Source: Brackiella oedipodis DSM 13743 (GTDB taxonomy: Bacteria; Pseudomonadota; Gammaproteobacteria; Burkholderiales; Burkholderiaceae_B). From it: 64,000 nt of DNA. The notes below the pieces were generated by a model. It was not told the origin of the DNA. It saw only the letters and a list, made by a program, of their open reading frames with translations, and searched no databases. The number at the start of each line of letters is the position of its first letter. The first letter of the stretch is position 1. The stretch is taken from the NCBI RefSeq assembly GCF_000621025.1, contig NZ_KK211206.1, positions 115,924-179,923 on the forward strand, read 5' to 3'. Position numbers and translations under genes: made by a program. Of this stretch, positions 44,853-53,966 are shown in pieces.

Positions 44853-45027
44853 GTGATGGGCTTTGTGGCAAAACGTGTGGGCAACTGCGTGTCACGTCAA
44901 TTCTTGTGATAGGCTAGCGGCTCTATGAAGGGAGCATGCGTTGAGCCAACAGTCAGATTAAATGCTACACTGCAGAAGGTTATTTTTGCAGATTTATGCA
45001 GTTCTATGTCAAAGACAAGGAGTTTAC

Positions 45028-45879
45028 ATGACAAATCGTATCTCAGGAACCATTGCTTTTATTGGTGGGGGCAATATGGCGGGGGCTATTATTCAAGGCC
45101 TTGTAAATACCCAAAGTGCGCAAAAAGAGCAAATTACGATTGCTGTCAACTCTGAGCAATCCCAACAAGCATGGCAAGAACAAGGCTATGAACATGTCTA
45201 TGTTCAGCCTGACAGCGAGTTGAGTTCGGCCGACATTTGGGTCTTGGCAGTCAAGCCGCAAGTTATGCATGATGTCGTGCAACAATACCGTGGGCAGCTG
45301 CGTGACAATACCCTGGTGATCAGTGTCGCTGCTGGGATTAATTGCGACAGCTTGGCGCAATGGTTGGGTTCGTCTCAAGTACCGTATCAGCGCCTAATTC
45401 GTGCCATGCCTAACACTCCATCATTAATTGGCCAAGGGGTTGTTGGCATCTACGGAGCGCAAGAGGTAGATGCTCAGGATATGGCACGTGCCCAAGCCTT
45501 ATTTGCTCCTTGCGGTAAGGTTTTTCAGCTTGCACACGAAAATATGATTGACGCCATTACAGGTGTGTCTGGCAGTGGTCCGGCATATGTCTTTTTATTT
45601 ATAGAAAGCTTAATAGAAGGCGCTCAGGCCTTAGGTTTTGATAAACAACAAGCCACAGAGATTGCGATGGCTACGGTGTCCGGTGCGACAGCTCTGGCGC
45701 AGCAATCTGACCAAGATGCAGCCCAATTACGCAAAAATGTCACCTCAAAAGGGGGGACGACAGCGGCAGCCTTGGCCGTGTTTGAAGAGCAAGGATTTAA
45801 ACATATCGTCGCCCAAGCTATGCAAGCGGCCTCTAAACGTGGTAGCGAACTCGCCAAGGAATTAGCAAAACCACATTAA
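45028..45879 (+). CDS. proC: Pyrroline-5-carboxylate reductase
   Basis: A 283-residue enzyme for the last step of proline synthesis using NAD(P)H. The Rossmann start IAFIGGGNMAGAII, AVKPQVM, RAMPNTPSLIGQG and SGSGPAYVFLFIE together with TSKGGTTAAAL identify it. ATG 45028 follows ACAAGGAG. It is monocistronic, with a terminator at 45968-46000. Confidence 0.95.
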   Translation: MTNRISGTIAFIGGGNMAGAIIQGLVNTQSAQKEQITIAVNSEQSQQAWQEQGYEHVYVQPDSELSSADIWVLAVKPQVMHDVVQQYRGQLRDNTLVISVAAGINCDSLAQWLGSSQVPYQRLIRAMPNTPSLIGQGVVGIYGAQEVDAQDMARAQALFAPCGKVFQLAHENMIDAITGVSGSGPAYVFLFIESLIEGAQALGFDKQQATEIAMATVSGATALAQQSDQDAAQLRKNVTSKGGTTAAALAVFEEQGFKHIVAQAMQAASKRGSELAKELAKPH

Positions 45880-45967
45880 AGAGCCTCGACTACAGTGATT
45901 TTCAGTGTAAAATCACACTCGATTGAGTAAACACAACCCTCTGTTGTGGTGTGAATCACGAATCCAT

Positions 45968-46000
45968 AACCTGCCCATATGATGGGCGGGTTTTATTTTT
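45968..46000 (+). terminator. Intrinsic terminator of proC
   Basis: AACCTGCCCAT (45968-45978) pairs with ATGGGCGGGTT (45982-45992), 11 pairs with one G-U, 3-nt loop, then a T-rich tail. It ends 26 bases before the MFS start, so the MFS gene may rely on read-through or a promoter inside. Confidence 0.85.
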
Positions 46001-46025
46001 GCTATTGTCCTCTAGGGGGTTGTGC

Positions 46026-47309
46026 ATGAAAGCATTGTTTGTCACCTTTCCAGCGCTTTATTTTTCGGCATTGTTAATGTCTATGGGTATTAGTACCTTT
46101 AATACCTATATGGCCCTGGCTTTGGGGGCCGAAAATGTCTCAAGTTCCATTATTGGTTTGCTGATTGCCTTGTATTATGGCGGCATGGTATTGGGGGCCA
46201 AGCTAGGCAATCTCTTGATTCAGCATGTCGGTCATATTCGTTGCTTTGCTGGCTCAGCGGCCATCACGACAATTGCTCTCATTGTGCATCTGCTGACCAG
46301 TCAGCTTGATATTTGGATGGTTTTACGCTTTGTGATTGGTCTCTCCATGATGTGTCAATACATGGTGGTGGAGAGTTGGCTCAATGAAGAAAGCGAAGCT
46401 AATCAACGCGGTATTATTTTTGCGCTCTATATGGTTGCAGTCAGTGTCGGGCAGATATTGGGCCAATTACTCTTGATTCTGGTGCCTGAAATTGGGCCGC
46501 GTCCAATGCTCTTGGTGACCCTGTTTTTTGTGGCCAGTCAGTTACCGATAGTTTTGACAAGACGCAGTAATCCGCCGCAATTATTAGCGGTGCCGATGGA
46601 GTTATCGTATTTTTTTAAGCGTATTCCCCAAAGTTTAGCAATGTGCTTGGGCGCTGGTATGATGGCTGGTGTTTTTTATGGGCTGGCACCGGTCTTTGGT
46701 CACCAGCTTAATCTGAGTACGAGCCAAATCAGTATTTTTATTGCTATGGCCATTGCCGCTGGTTTTGTGGCGCAATGGCCCATCGGTTGGCTCAGTGACC
46801 GTATGGATCGCTCCAAACTTATCAAAATCAACCTCTGTTTAATGGCGCTTTGTGCTATTCCCTTGTGGGGGCTATTTACACTTAACTACACCATTATCTT
46901 AATCACTAGCTTTTGTATCGGCGTCTTTTTATTTACTTTTTACCCGTTGGCTGTGGCTTATGCCAATGATGCGATTGAACCGCACAAACGCGTCACCTTA
47001 AGTGGTTTATTACTGGCAATTTTTGGGGTAGGGGCGGCTATCGGGCCGATCATCACAGGGCTCTTTATGCGTTACTCACCGTATGCAGTCTTTATCATGT
47101 ATTCGGTGGTCTGTCTAAGCTTACTGATCTGGATGCGTTGGCAAAATCGCTATGAAGATCGTATGGTGGGAGATGGCCCAGTGCCATTTATGCCAATGGC
47201 TGAGCATCCTGTCGGGATGCAAATGGTGACTCCGTTGGTCGAGGATCATGAGATTCCAGACGAGGTGATTGTTGAGGTGGTTCCCGCCGCCCCTGTGGAG
47301 TCGTCGTAA
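46026..47309 (+). CDS. Major facilitator superfamily transporter, YcaD-like
   Basis: A 427-residue membrane transporter with about 12 helices. GGMVLGAKLGN and the central WLSDRMDRSK loop are MFS motifs. The YcaD-type sequence VVESWLNEESEANQRG lies between helices 4 and 5. The C-terminal 50 residues are acidic and lack helices. ATG 46026 is chosen because upstream frame (45951) covers the proC terminator. Substrate unknown. Confidence 0.83.
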   Translation: MKALFVTFPALYFSALLMSMGISTFNTYMALALGAENVSSSIIGLLIALYYGGMVLGAKLGNLLIQHVGHIRCFAGSAAITTIALIVHLLTSQLDIWMVLRFVIGLSMMCQYMVVESWLNEESEANQRGIIFALYMVAVSVGQILGQLLLILVPEIGPRPMLLVTLFFVASQLPIVLTRRSNPPQLLAVPMELSYFFKRIPQSLAMCLGAGMMAGVFYGLAPVFGHQLNLSTSQISIFIAMAIAAGFVAQWPIGWLSDRMDRSKLIKINLCLMALCAIPLWGLFTLNYTIILITSFCIGVFLFTFYPLAVAYANDAIEPHKRVTLSGLLLAIFGVGAAIGPIITGLFMRYSPYAVFIMYSVVCLSLLIWMRWQNRYEDRMVGDGPVPFMPMAEHPVGMQMVTPLVEDHEIPDEVIVEVVPAAPVESS

Positions 47310-47318
47310 ACTTTAAAG

Positions 47319-47346
47319 GGCCGCTAATGACGTGGATTTGGCGGCC
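47319..47346. other. GC-rich hairpin between convergent genes
   Basis: GGCCGC (47319-47324) pairs with GCGGCC (47341-47346) between the MFS gene and the Sco gene. There is no T run, so its value as a terminator is doubtful. Confidence 0.4.
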
Positions 47347-47435
47347 GGGGCTTGCACCTCAGGGCTGGCTGGACAATGCTGGACAAGAGCAGCATTGCTC
47401 CCGATGCGATCCCCGTTACGTGGCTAGGTTTGCTG

Positions 47436-48080
47436 TTAGGAGTGATGTACTAAGTCGATTAATGTGGCGGCAATCTTGTTAATGTCTTGACTATTAGAGG
47501 CTAAATAGCGTGCGCGGCCTTTTTGATCAAAAATATAAATGCCTTGAGCGTGATTGACTTCGTAAGGTTCACCCTCTTGCTGAGGTTTACTGATTTGATA
47601 CGAGACGCGATAACGTCGGGCAATATCAGCAATTTCGTCTTCGCTACCGGTGACCCCAAGCGCGTCTTTATCAAAGGCTTTGACATAGCGATTGAGCAGT
47701 TCTGGGGTATCTCGCGTCGGATCCACGCTAATAAACAAAATCTGTACGTTAGATTTCACGTCATCGGGTAGTTCTTGCTTCATGCCCGCTAATTCAATTA
47801 AGGTCGTAGGGCAGATATCTGGACAATGGCTATAACCAAAAAATACCAACACCGTTTTGCCCCGGAGTGCTTGCGCGGTGATGGTTTGATGGTCTGGGCC
47901 TTGGAGTGCAAAGCGGAGATCTGGTAAGTGACCACGAATCGGATAAATAGTGGTCACTTGTGAGGTAGCCGTCTCACTCGTTTGGGCCCAGGTCGGCGTA
48001 CTCAGACTACACAAGAGCGCCGCAGCGCCTATGGTGAGCAGTGACTTGATGTTGTGACGTAAACGAAAGTGAGCAAACAT
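47436..48080 (-). CDS. Second Sco1/SenC-family protein
   Basis: A 214-residue periplasmic protein. A signal peptide (about 1-33, ending TWAQ) is followed by a Sco domain with SHCPDICPTT (Cys86, Cys90) and a downstream His in VNHAQGIYIF. An in-frame GTG 12 nt upstream (48092) is also possible. It is the last gene of the minus-strand cluster after the oligopeptidase, spaced by 12-24 nt. It shares motifs but limited sequence with the copy near cyo. Likely copper delivery or thiol redox in oxidase assembly; the target is not visible here. Confidence 0.87.
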   Translation of the reverse strand: MFAHFRLRHNIKSLLTIGAAALLCSLSTPTWAQTSETATSQVTTIYPIRGHLPDLRFALQGPDHQTITAQALRGKTVLVFFGYSHCPDICPTTLIELAGMKQELPDDVKSNVQILFISVDPTRDTPELLNRYVKAFDKDALGVTGSEDEIADIARRYRVSYQISKPQQEGEPYEVNHAQGIYIFDQKGRARYLASNSQDINKIAATLIDLVHHS

Positions 48081-48104
48081 ACTGAAATCCACAATCCTAT
48101 CAGC

Positions 48105-50162
48105 TTAGTTGGCTTGCATACCATTATGTCGTAATAAGGCGTCTACCTCTGGATCACGACCTCTGAAATCCCTGAAAAACTCAGCAGCGGGTTTAGACCC
48201 TCCGACAGCCAAGATTGTGTCTCTAAAGTGGCGGCCACTGCGAGGATTGACGGTGCCATGTTGGGCATCTGCATTTTCTTCAAAGTAGCTATAGGCATCA
48301 GCCGAGAGGACTTCGGCCCATTTATAACTGTAGTAACCCGCGGCATAGCCACCTGCAAAAATATGCGAGAAATTATGAGGGAAACGATTCCATTCGGGTG
48401 GCATAATGACGGCCACTTCTTGACGCACTTGCTTAAGGGTCTCGAGCACGTCTTTAATCTTCAAGCGTTTATCCGTGCTGTGCAATAACATATCAAACAA
48501 GCCAAATTCAATTTGGCGCACCGTTTGCATGCCACTTTGGAAGTTTTTGGCTTGCAGTAATTTTTCAAACAAAGCCTTCGGCATCGTCTCATGGGTTTGC
48601 CAATGGGCGGTTAAGTCCTGCATCACCGGCCATTCCCAGCAAAAGTTCTCCATAAATTGCGAAGGCAACTCAATGGCATCCCATTCTACGGCACTAAAAG
48701 GACCTGCCGCGGGGTCATCGACCCGAGACAGTAAACCATGCAAGGCGTGACCAGTTTCGTGGAATAGGGTAATGACATCATCATGCCGCAAGAGCGCGGG
48801 TTGCTCACCATTGCCCGCTGAAAAATTGCAAGTAAGATACACGACCGGTACGAGTAAATTATCCTGATAACGATGTCGTGTGCGCTCCGGTGCCACCCAA
48901 GCACCGCTTTGTTTACCGGTTCGCGCAAATAAATCTAGATATAAATAGCCAATGACTTGCTGCGCTTCATGCACTTCAAAGACCTGCACGGCAGCATCCC
49001 AAGTCACAATATCAGGGCTCGCCTTGAAAGTTACCCCATAGAGTTTCTCGATGAGCTTAAAGAGCCCTGATAAGACCTTGTCTAACGGTAAATATTGGCG
49101 TACTTCTTCATCTGAATAGGCAAAAAGTTGCTGACGGTATTTTTCAGAGACATAGGCATAGTCCCAAGGCTGCAGCGCTGGCATCTCTAGGGTTTGCTTG
49201 GCAAAAGCGCTTAGGTCTGCCACGTCTTTTTGGGCAAAAGGCTTGGCTTTTTGGGCCATATCACGCAAAAAATGAATAATTTGTTGCGGTGTATCTGCCA
49301 TTTTGCTGGATAAACTCATTTGTGCATAATCTTCAAAGCCCAATAATTTGGCTTCACGTTGGCGTAAGTCCAGAATTTGCTCGATGACTTGGGAGTTATC
49401 ATAGCGACTATCGCCTTGGTCGGAAGCCAAGGTGCTGTAAGCCCGATGTAAACACTGACGTAATTGACGACTATCAGCGTATTGCATCACTGGTAAGAAA
49501 GATGGCATTTTTAGGGTGAAGGTCCAACCTTCTTGCCCTTGGCTCTGCGCTAAGGCTTTGGCGGCTTGTTTGGCATCTTCAGGAAGACCAGAAAGTTCGG
49601 CTTCGTCAGTGACGTTATGATGCCATTGATCCACGGCATCGAGCGCATTTAGAGAAAATTGCTGCGATAAATTCGCCAATTGTTCATTGATTTTTGCGTA
49701 ATCTTCCTTGGCCTGACCCTCGAGCTCCACACCACTTAATTTAAAGTTTTTGATGGCCTCATTAATAATGCGTTGGCGGGTCGCACTCAGTTTCTTAAAA
49801 TCCGCACTTGATTGGATTTTGAGGTATTGCTTAAAGAGGTCACGATTAAGGCCAAGCCACGTTGAATAAGCAGAAACCTGGGGCAGCACCTTACCATAAG
49901 CCTCGCGAATCTGCGCCGTATTGACGACTGAATTTAGATGATTCACCACACTCCATGCACGCCATAAGTGAGCACTCTGATAATCACCGGGCTCGATGAA
50001 GTTTTGCCAATTAGGTTCCTCAATGGCACATAATTCTTGTACCAAAGCCTTGTCTTTTGAGAGCAAATAGTCCATTGCTGGCTCAATATGCTCTGGCTTG
50101 ATTTTGGCATAATCAATTAAGTTTTCGAGTGGCGTTAATAAAGGGTTGTTTTCTAAATTCAT
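48105..50162 (-). CDS. prlC: Oligopeptidase A, M3 family
   Basis: A 685-residue cytoplasmic zinc peptidase that cleaves short peptides, including signal-peptide fragments. The zinc site is LFHETGHALH (His468, Glu469, His472). NPLLTPLENLIDYAKIKPEHIEPA at the start is typical of this group (only part quoted), as is FAGGYAAGYYSYKWAEV near the end. Length matches E. coli PrlC. It lies 25 nt after folD and before the Sco gene. Confidence 0.94.
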   Translation of the reverse strand: MNLENNPLLTPLENLIDYAKIKPEHIEPAMDYLLSKDKALVQELCAIEEPNWQNFIEPGDYQSAHLWRAWSVVNHLNSVVNTAQIREAYGKVLPQVSAYSTWLGLNRDLFKQYLKIQSSADFKKLSATRQRIINEAIKNFKLSGVELEGQAKEDYAKINEQLANLSQQFSLNALDAVDQWHHNVTDEAELSGLPEDAKQAAKALAQSQGQEGWTFTLKMPSFLPVMQYADSRQLRQCLHRAYSTLASDQGDSRYDNSQVIEQILDLRQREAKLLGFEDYAQMSLSSKMADTPQQIIHFLRDMAQKAKPFAQKDVADLSAFAKQTLEMPALQPWDYAYVSEKYRQQLFAYSDEEVRQYLPLDKVLSGLFKLIEKLYGVTFKASPDIVTWDAAVQVFEVHEAQQVIGYLYLDLFARTGKQSGAWVAPERTRHRYQDNLLVPVVYLTCNFSAGNGEQPALLRHDDVITLFHETGHALHGLLSRVDDPAAGPFSAVEWDAIELPSQFMENFCWEWPVMQDLTAHWQTHETMPKALFEKLLQAKNFQSGMQTVRQIEFGLFDMLLHSTDKRLKIKDVLETLKQVRQEVAVIMPPEWNRFPHNFSHIFAGGYAAGYYSYKWAEVLSADAYSYFEENADAQHGTVNPRSGRHFRDTILAVGGSKPAAEFFRDFRGRDPEVDALLRHNGMQAN

Positions 50163-50187
50163 ATAAGGGTTAAGTCAATCTCTGGGT

Positions 50188-51069
50188 TTAAAATTTTAAT
50201 AAAAGCGATGTATCAGCCTCTGGGCTTTGTAAAATGCTGGCATTAATGGTGTTGACCACTAACATCGCAATCGTCATTGGGCCCACGCCACCCGGTACGG
50301 GGGTAATGGCTTTGGCCACTTGACGCGCGCTCTCAAATTCCACATCGCCTTTGAGCTTACCGTCTGCCATGCGATTAATACCGACATCAATCACGACCGC
50401 ACCCGCTTTGATCATATCGCCTTTAATCATTTCGGGTTTACCTACGGCTACCACCAACACATCGGCGCGTTGTGTATGCGCCTTGAGGTTGCGGGTCTTG
50501 GAGTTGCAGATGGTGACTGTCGCACCCGCTTTTTGGAGTAAGAGTGCGATGGGTTTGCCGACAATATTACTAGCACCCACCACCACGGCTTCGGCACCGC
50601 GTAAATTCACACCTTGATCCTGCAACATATACATAATGCCCAGTGGTGTGCAAGGCACCACGCGCGGTTGGCCATTCATTAAGGCACCGGCATTTTGTTC
50701 ATGAAAACCGTCAACATCTTTGCGGGGGTCAATGGCTTGGATAACCTTGTCAGCCTCGATCTGTGAAGGTAAGGGTAATTGTACTAATATGCCCTTGACC
50801 TTGGGATCTTCGTTCAGCGCTTGAATTTTTTGTAAAAGCTCAGCTTCGGTAATGTCTTTAGGCAAGCGCACTATCTCTGAGGCCAGTCCTAAGTCCTTAA
50901 ATTTTTTGTCTTTGTTTTTTACATAGACTTGTGAGGCGGCATCGTCACCGACCAACACGACAGAGAGCGAAGGCGCAATCCCATGGGCTTGGAGTTCGCT
51001 GACTTTAGTCTTCAGTTGTTCAGTAATACGGGCAGATAACTCTTTGCCGTCAATAAGCGTTGCATTCAT
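50188..51069 (-). CDS. folD: Methylenetetrahydrofolate dehydrogenase/cyclohydrolase
   Basis: A 293-residue bifunctional folate enzyme making 10-formyl-THF from methylene-THF with [36 protein letters not shown], the Rossmann [12 protein letters not shown] and [15 protein letters not shown] are all family motifs. It begins 1 nt after the response-regulator stop and so belongs to the same transcript. Confidence 0.96.
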   Translation of the reverse strand: MNATLIDGKELSARITEQLKTKVSELQAHGIAPSLSVVLVGDDAASQVYVKNKDKKFKDLGLASEIVRLPKDITEAELLQKIQALNEDPKVKGILVQLPLPSQIEADKVIQAIDPRKDVDGFHEQNAGALMNGQPRVVPCTPLGIMYMLQDQGVNLRGAEAVVVGASNIVGKPIALLLQKAGATVTICNSKTRNLKAHTQRADVLVVAVGKPEMIKGDMIKAGAVVIDVGINRMADGKLKGDVEFESARQVAKAITPVPGGVGPMTIAMLVVNTINASILQSPEADTSLLLKF

Positions 51070-51070
51070 T

Positions 51071-51679
51071 CTAACTCCTTAATACCACTTTCATGAGGTC
51101 GGCCACGGTGCTGACTTCGAGTTTTTCCATGATATTGGCTCGGTGCGCTTCGACAGTTTTGATACTGATATTAAAGTCATCGGCAATTTGCTTATTTAAG
51201 CGACCGGCCACAATTCGTTCGAGCACCTGTGACTCGCGCGATGTTAAACGCGATAGTAGTGATTCGTTGAATTTTTTGGTCTTGGCTTGATCCATGCGAT
51301 TATAGGCCTCGTCCAACAAGCGTTCGATCACGCCGGTGATCTCTTCGACATCAAACGGTTTCTCGATGAAGTCAACCGCGCCTTTTTTCATGGTATTGAC
51401 CGCCATTGGGACGTCGCCATGACCGGTAATAAAGATAATCGGGATAGTGGCTTCACGTTGGATCAGCTCTTCTTGCAATTGTAAACCAGACATACCAGGC
51501 ATACGTACATCACATACTAATACGCCAACTTGGTCGGGATTGTATTGCTGCAAAAAATCTTCGCCATTGGCAAAGTCGCGCACATTGTAATTTTGGGTCT
51601 CAAGAAGAAGACGTAAAGAATCGCGCACAGCATCGTCGTCATCAACGACAAAAATCACACTATTGCTATGATCAATCAT
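51071..51679 (-). CDS. FixJ-type response regulator
   Basis: A 202-residue transcription regulator. The receiver domain (about 8-120) has the acidic pocket VDDDDAVRD and phospho-acceptor Asp57 (VCDVRMPG), with Lys at EKPF. A LuxR-type helix-turn-helix (about 137-198: [20 protein letters not shown], then [15 protein letters not shown]) binds DNA. Its start overlaps the histidine kinase stop by 8 nt. Together they form a FixL/FixJ-like pair next to aceE; control of the pyruvate dehydrogenase genes is a reasonable inference. Confidence 0.92.
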   Translation of the reverse strand: MIDHSNSVIFVVDDDDAVRDSLRLLLETQNYNVRDFANGEDFLQQYNPDQVGVLVCDVRMPGMSGLQLQEELIQREATIPIIFITGHGDVPMAVNTMKKGAVDFIEKPFDVEEITGVIERLLDEAYNRMDQAKTKKFNESLLSRLTSRESQVLERIVAGRLNKQIADDFNISIKTVEAHRANIMEKLEVSTVADLMKVVLRS

Positions 51680-53444
51680 GGTTTAGGTTCCTTTCGGTAT
51701 GTGGATGAGTTGATGGGGCCGCTAGCTCTGCAACACAGGGCAAACGAAAATGAAAAATACAGCCACCTTCGGGGTTGTGTTCGGCCCATAAACGACCGTT
51801 ATGGGACTCGATAATCGTTCGACAAATATTCAGACCCATGCCAAGGCCTTCACGTTTAGTACTGAAAAACGGAGCAAATAATTGGTCGGGATCTTTAATG
51901 CCATGACCGTAATCGGTCACGCTCACATCGATCTCTTTGCCAATTTGCATGGCATTGAGCTGGAGCGATGATCCTTGATCGCAATCGCTCATTGCCTCTA
52001 GGCCGTTTTTAATTAAATTAAATAAGACTTGCTCAATCAAAATCGGATCGGCATAAATCTCAGGAAGCGTGAACGGAATATTATCAATAATTTTGATATT
52101 GTGTTTGCGACTCTCGATCATGGCCAAATCCATGGTGTTATCGATAATGTCCCGGATCTGAATCGCTTGTCGGCGAGGTTCACTACGTTTCACAAACTCA
52201 CGGATACGACTAATAATGCGACCCGCTCTTTCGGCTTGTTGAATAGATTTTTCTAGGACTTTGAGTAGGGCTTCTTGCTCCGTTCGATTCGATTTAAGTA
52301 GGTTAGAAATGGCACGATTGTAATTCACAATGGCCGCTAGTGGCTGATTGAGTTCGTGCGCTAATGAAGACGCCATCTCACCCATGGTAGTGAGGCGACT
52401 ATTAAGTTCGATTTTTTCTTGTTGGGTATTGAGCTCTTCTTGGTATTGGTGGCGTTGCGTAATATCACGTGCAACTTGCATACGCACCTTGCGGCCATCG
52501 GTCCAGGTTAAGGTACGGTGATGGATTTCGAACCAAGCTTGACTGGACTCATTAAAGTACTCATTGGTATTGTCATCAAGACGCGTATTATAGGTCTTAA
52601 GCAGTTCTTTGTGACCACGAGCATCCGAACCAAAAAGACGCCGATAGGTGCGATTAGCAAATAAGAGCTCTAAGCCATTGGGCGAATCGGCTGTCACAGA
52701 AATCGCATCATCGAGACTCTCTAACACCGTCATGAAGCGCTCGTGCGTTGCCGTAAGGGCTTCGCGGATGCGTTTGGGTTCAGTGATGTCGGTCATTGAG
52801 GTCATCCAACCGAATTGTTGGCCATTGGTGTCCCTGAGAGGTGACACATACATGCGTGCCGTAAACGATGAACCATCGCGACGCATGGTTTCTAGCTCTA
52901 GACCTGTATTGGGCGTTTTGCCGCTCAATAAAATATGCATAACGCCTTGGTGATAGTCCAGATGATCTTTGCGCCAATAGGGGTAGGGTGGGCTACTGCC
53001 TAATAAATCACTTTCATTCCAGCCAATTAAACGACAGAAAGCCGGATTGACATAAATAATTTTGCCCTTCATATCGAGTACTCGCATGCCCGTAGACATG
53101 GAATTCTCCATAGCACGTCTGAACGTGGTTTCGTTGTAAAGTGCGTTTTCGGTTTGGGCGCGAACCCGACTGAAATGCCAGATTAAGAGCAAACAGATAA
53201 TAATCGTGGCCGAGAGAGCGAGCACAAAAATCAAGAGTAATTTCTGGCGGCTCGACTCAATATCGCTGACAAAATAAATATTTTCTTGGAGGTTTTTTTG
53301 GATAACAAAAAAAGCCAAGATGACCAATAAATACATGACCAGTACAACGCAGGGAATAATCCAAAAGAAACTACGTTTGCGAGTCAGGTCACGACTTATG
53401 ATAGAAGTAGGTTCAAGCGAAGCGTGATCGTATAAAGTGGTCAT
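51672..53444 (-). CDS. PAS-domain sensor histidine kinase (FixL-like)
   Basis: A 590-residue membrane sensor. Two helices (about 27-50 and 68-90) flank a short periplasmic loop. Two PAS domains follow (about 102-225 and 235-340); the first has ITEPKRIREAL at its end. The HisKA phospho-acceptor is His363 in SSLAHELNQPLAAI, and the ATPase domain has NLIKNGLEAM, DYGHGI and GLGMGLNICRTIIESH. No haem-binding His could be assigned, so oxygen sensing as in FixL is not shown. It is divergent from aceE across a 522-base intergenic region. Confidence 0.92.
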   Translation of the reverse strand: MTTLYDHASLEPTSIISRDLTRKRSFFWIIPCVVLVMYLLVILAFFVIQKNLQENIYFVSDIESSRQKLLLIFVLALSATIIICLLLIWHFSRVRAQTENALYNETTFRRAMENSMSTGMRVLDMKGKIIYVNPAFCRLIGWNESDLLGSSPPYPYWRKDHLDYHQGVMHILLSGKTPNTGLELETMRRDGSSFTARMYVSPLRDTNGQQFGWMTSMTDITEPKRIREALTATHERFMTVLESLDDAISVTADSPNGLELLFANRTYRRLFGSDARGHKELLKTYNTRLDDNTNEYFNESSQAWFEIHHRTLTWTDGRKVRMQVARDITQRHQYQEELNTQQEKIELNSRLTTMGEMASSLAHELNQPLAAIVNYNRAISNLLKSNRTEQEALLKVLEKSIQQAERAGRIISRIREFVKRSEPRRQAIQIRDIIDNTMDLAMIESRKHNIKIIDNIPFTLPEIYADPILIEQVLFNLIKNGLEAMSDCDQGSSLQLNAMQIGKEIDVSVTDYGHGIKDPDQLFAPFFSTKREGLGMGLNICRTIIESHNGRLWAEHNPEGGCIFHFRLPCVAELAAPSTHPHTERNLNHD

Positions 53445-53966
53445 AAGTGATTATAAAAGTCTAGCCACTGCATTAAATGATGATGCAGTTGGTGATGCTG
53501 TCGCACAAAAGCCTTTATGGAGTACTGGCAAGGGAACTGACGCTAGGACTAAATAAACCAACGTTTATGTAAGACTAAGCTTTTGCATTATTTAAAATTT
53601 AAGGCGTACCATACGTCAACTAATGGCATTGCTTAAGCTTTACACTGTCAGCACAAAAAGCTTGCTTAAGAGCAGTTAAAGAGAGGCACTTAAAGTTTCT
53701 ATAAATCACCTATAAATGCCCTATAAATACCTTATTCATGTCCCTAAATAATCTCTAAAGGCTTGAGTTAATCTGATCATTATATAGCTTTAGGTAGCCT
53801 TGAATACTAGTAATACCGCAAATCTCGTAGATAAAAATAAGTTTAATTCAGCTTCTTTTATTAAACGTTAGTAGTTGTACTAGTGTTTAGATTACAATAG
53901 CAGACAATAATCTTGTTCGACGTGATTCTAGTATCGTAAGAGTCAGTCCAGTATAGGAGTATATGC
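53445..53966. other. Divergent regulatory region between the sensor kinase and aceE
   Basis: 522 AT-rich bases without a gene. It should hold the promoters of both transcripts. A clear internal feature is three 11-bp repeats at 53699-53731. A TACAAT at 53893-53898 may be the aceE -10, but no good -35 lies at the right distance. Confidence 0.55.
53699..53731 (+). repeat. Three phased 11-bp direct repeats upstream of aceE
   Basis: CTATAAATCAC, CTATAAATGCC and CTATAAATACC follow each other without gaps (consensus CTATAAATnnC). The period of about one helical turn puts all copies on one DNA face, as for tandem regulator sites. Confidence 0.75.
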
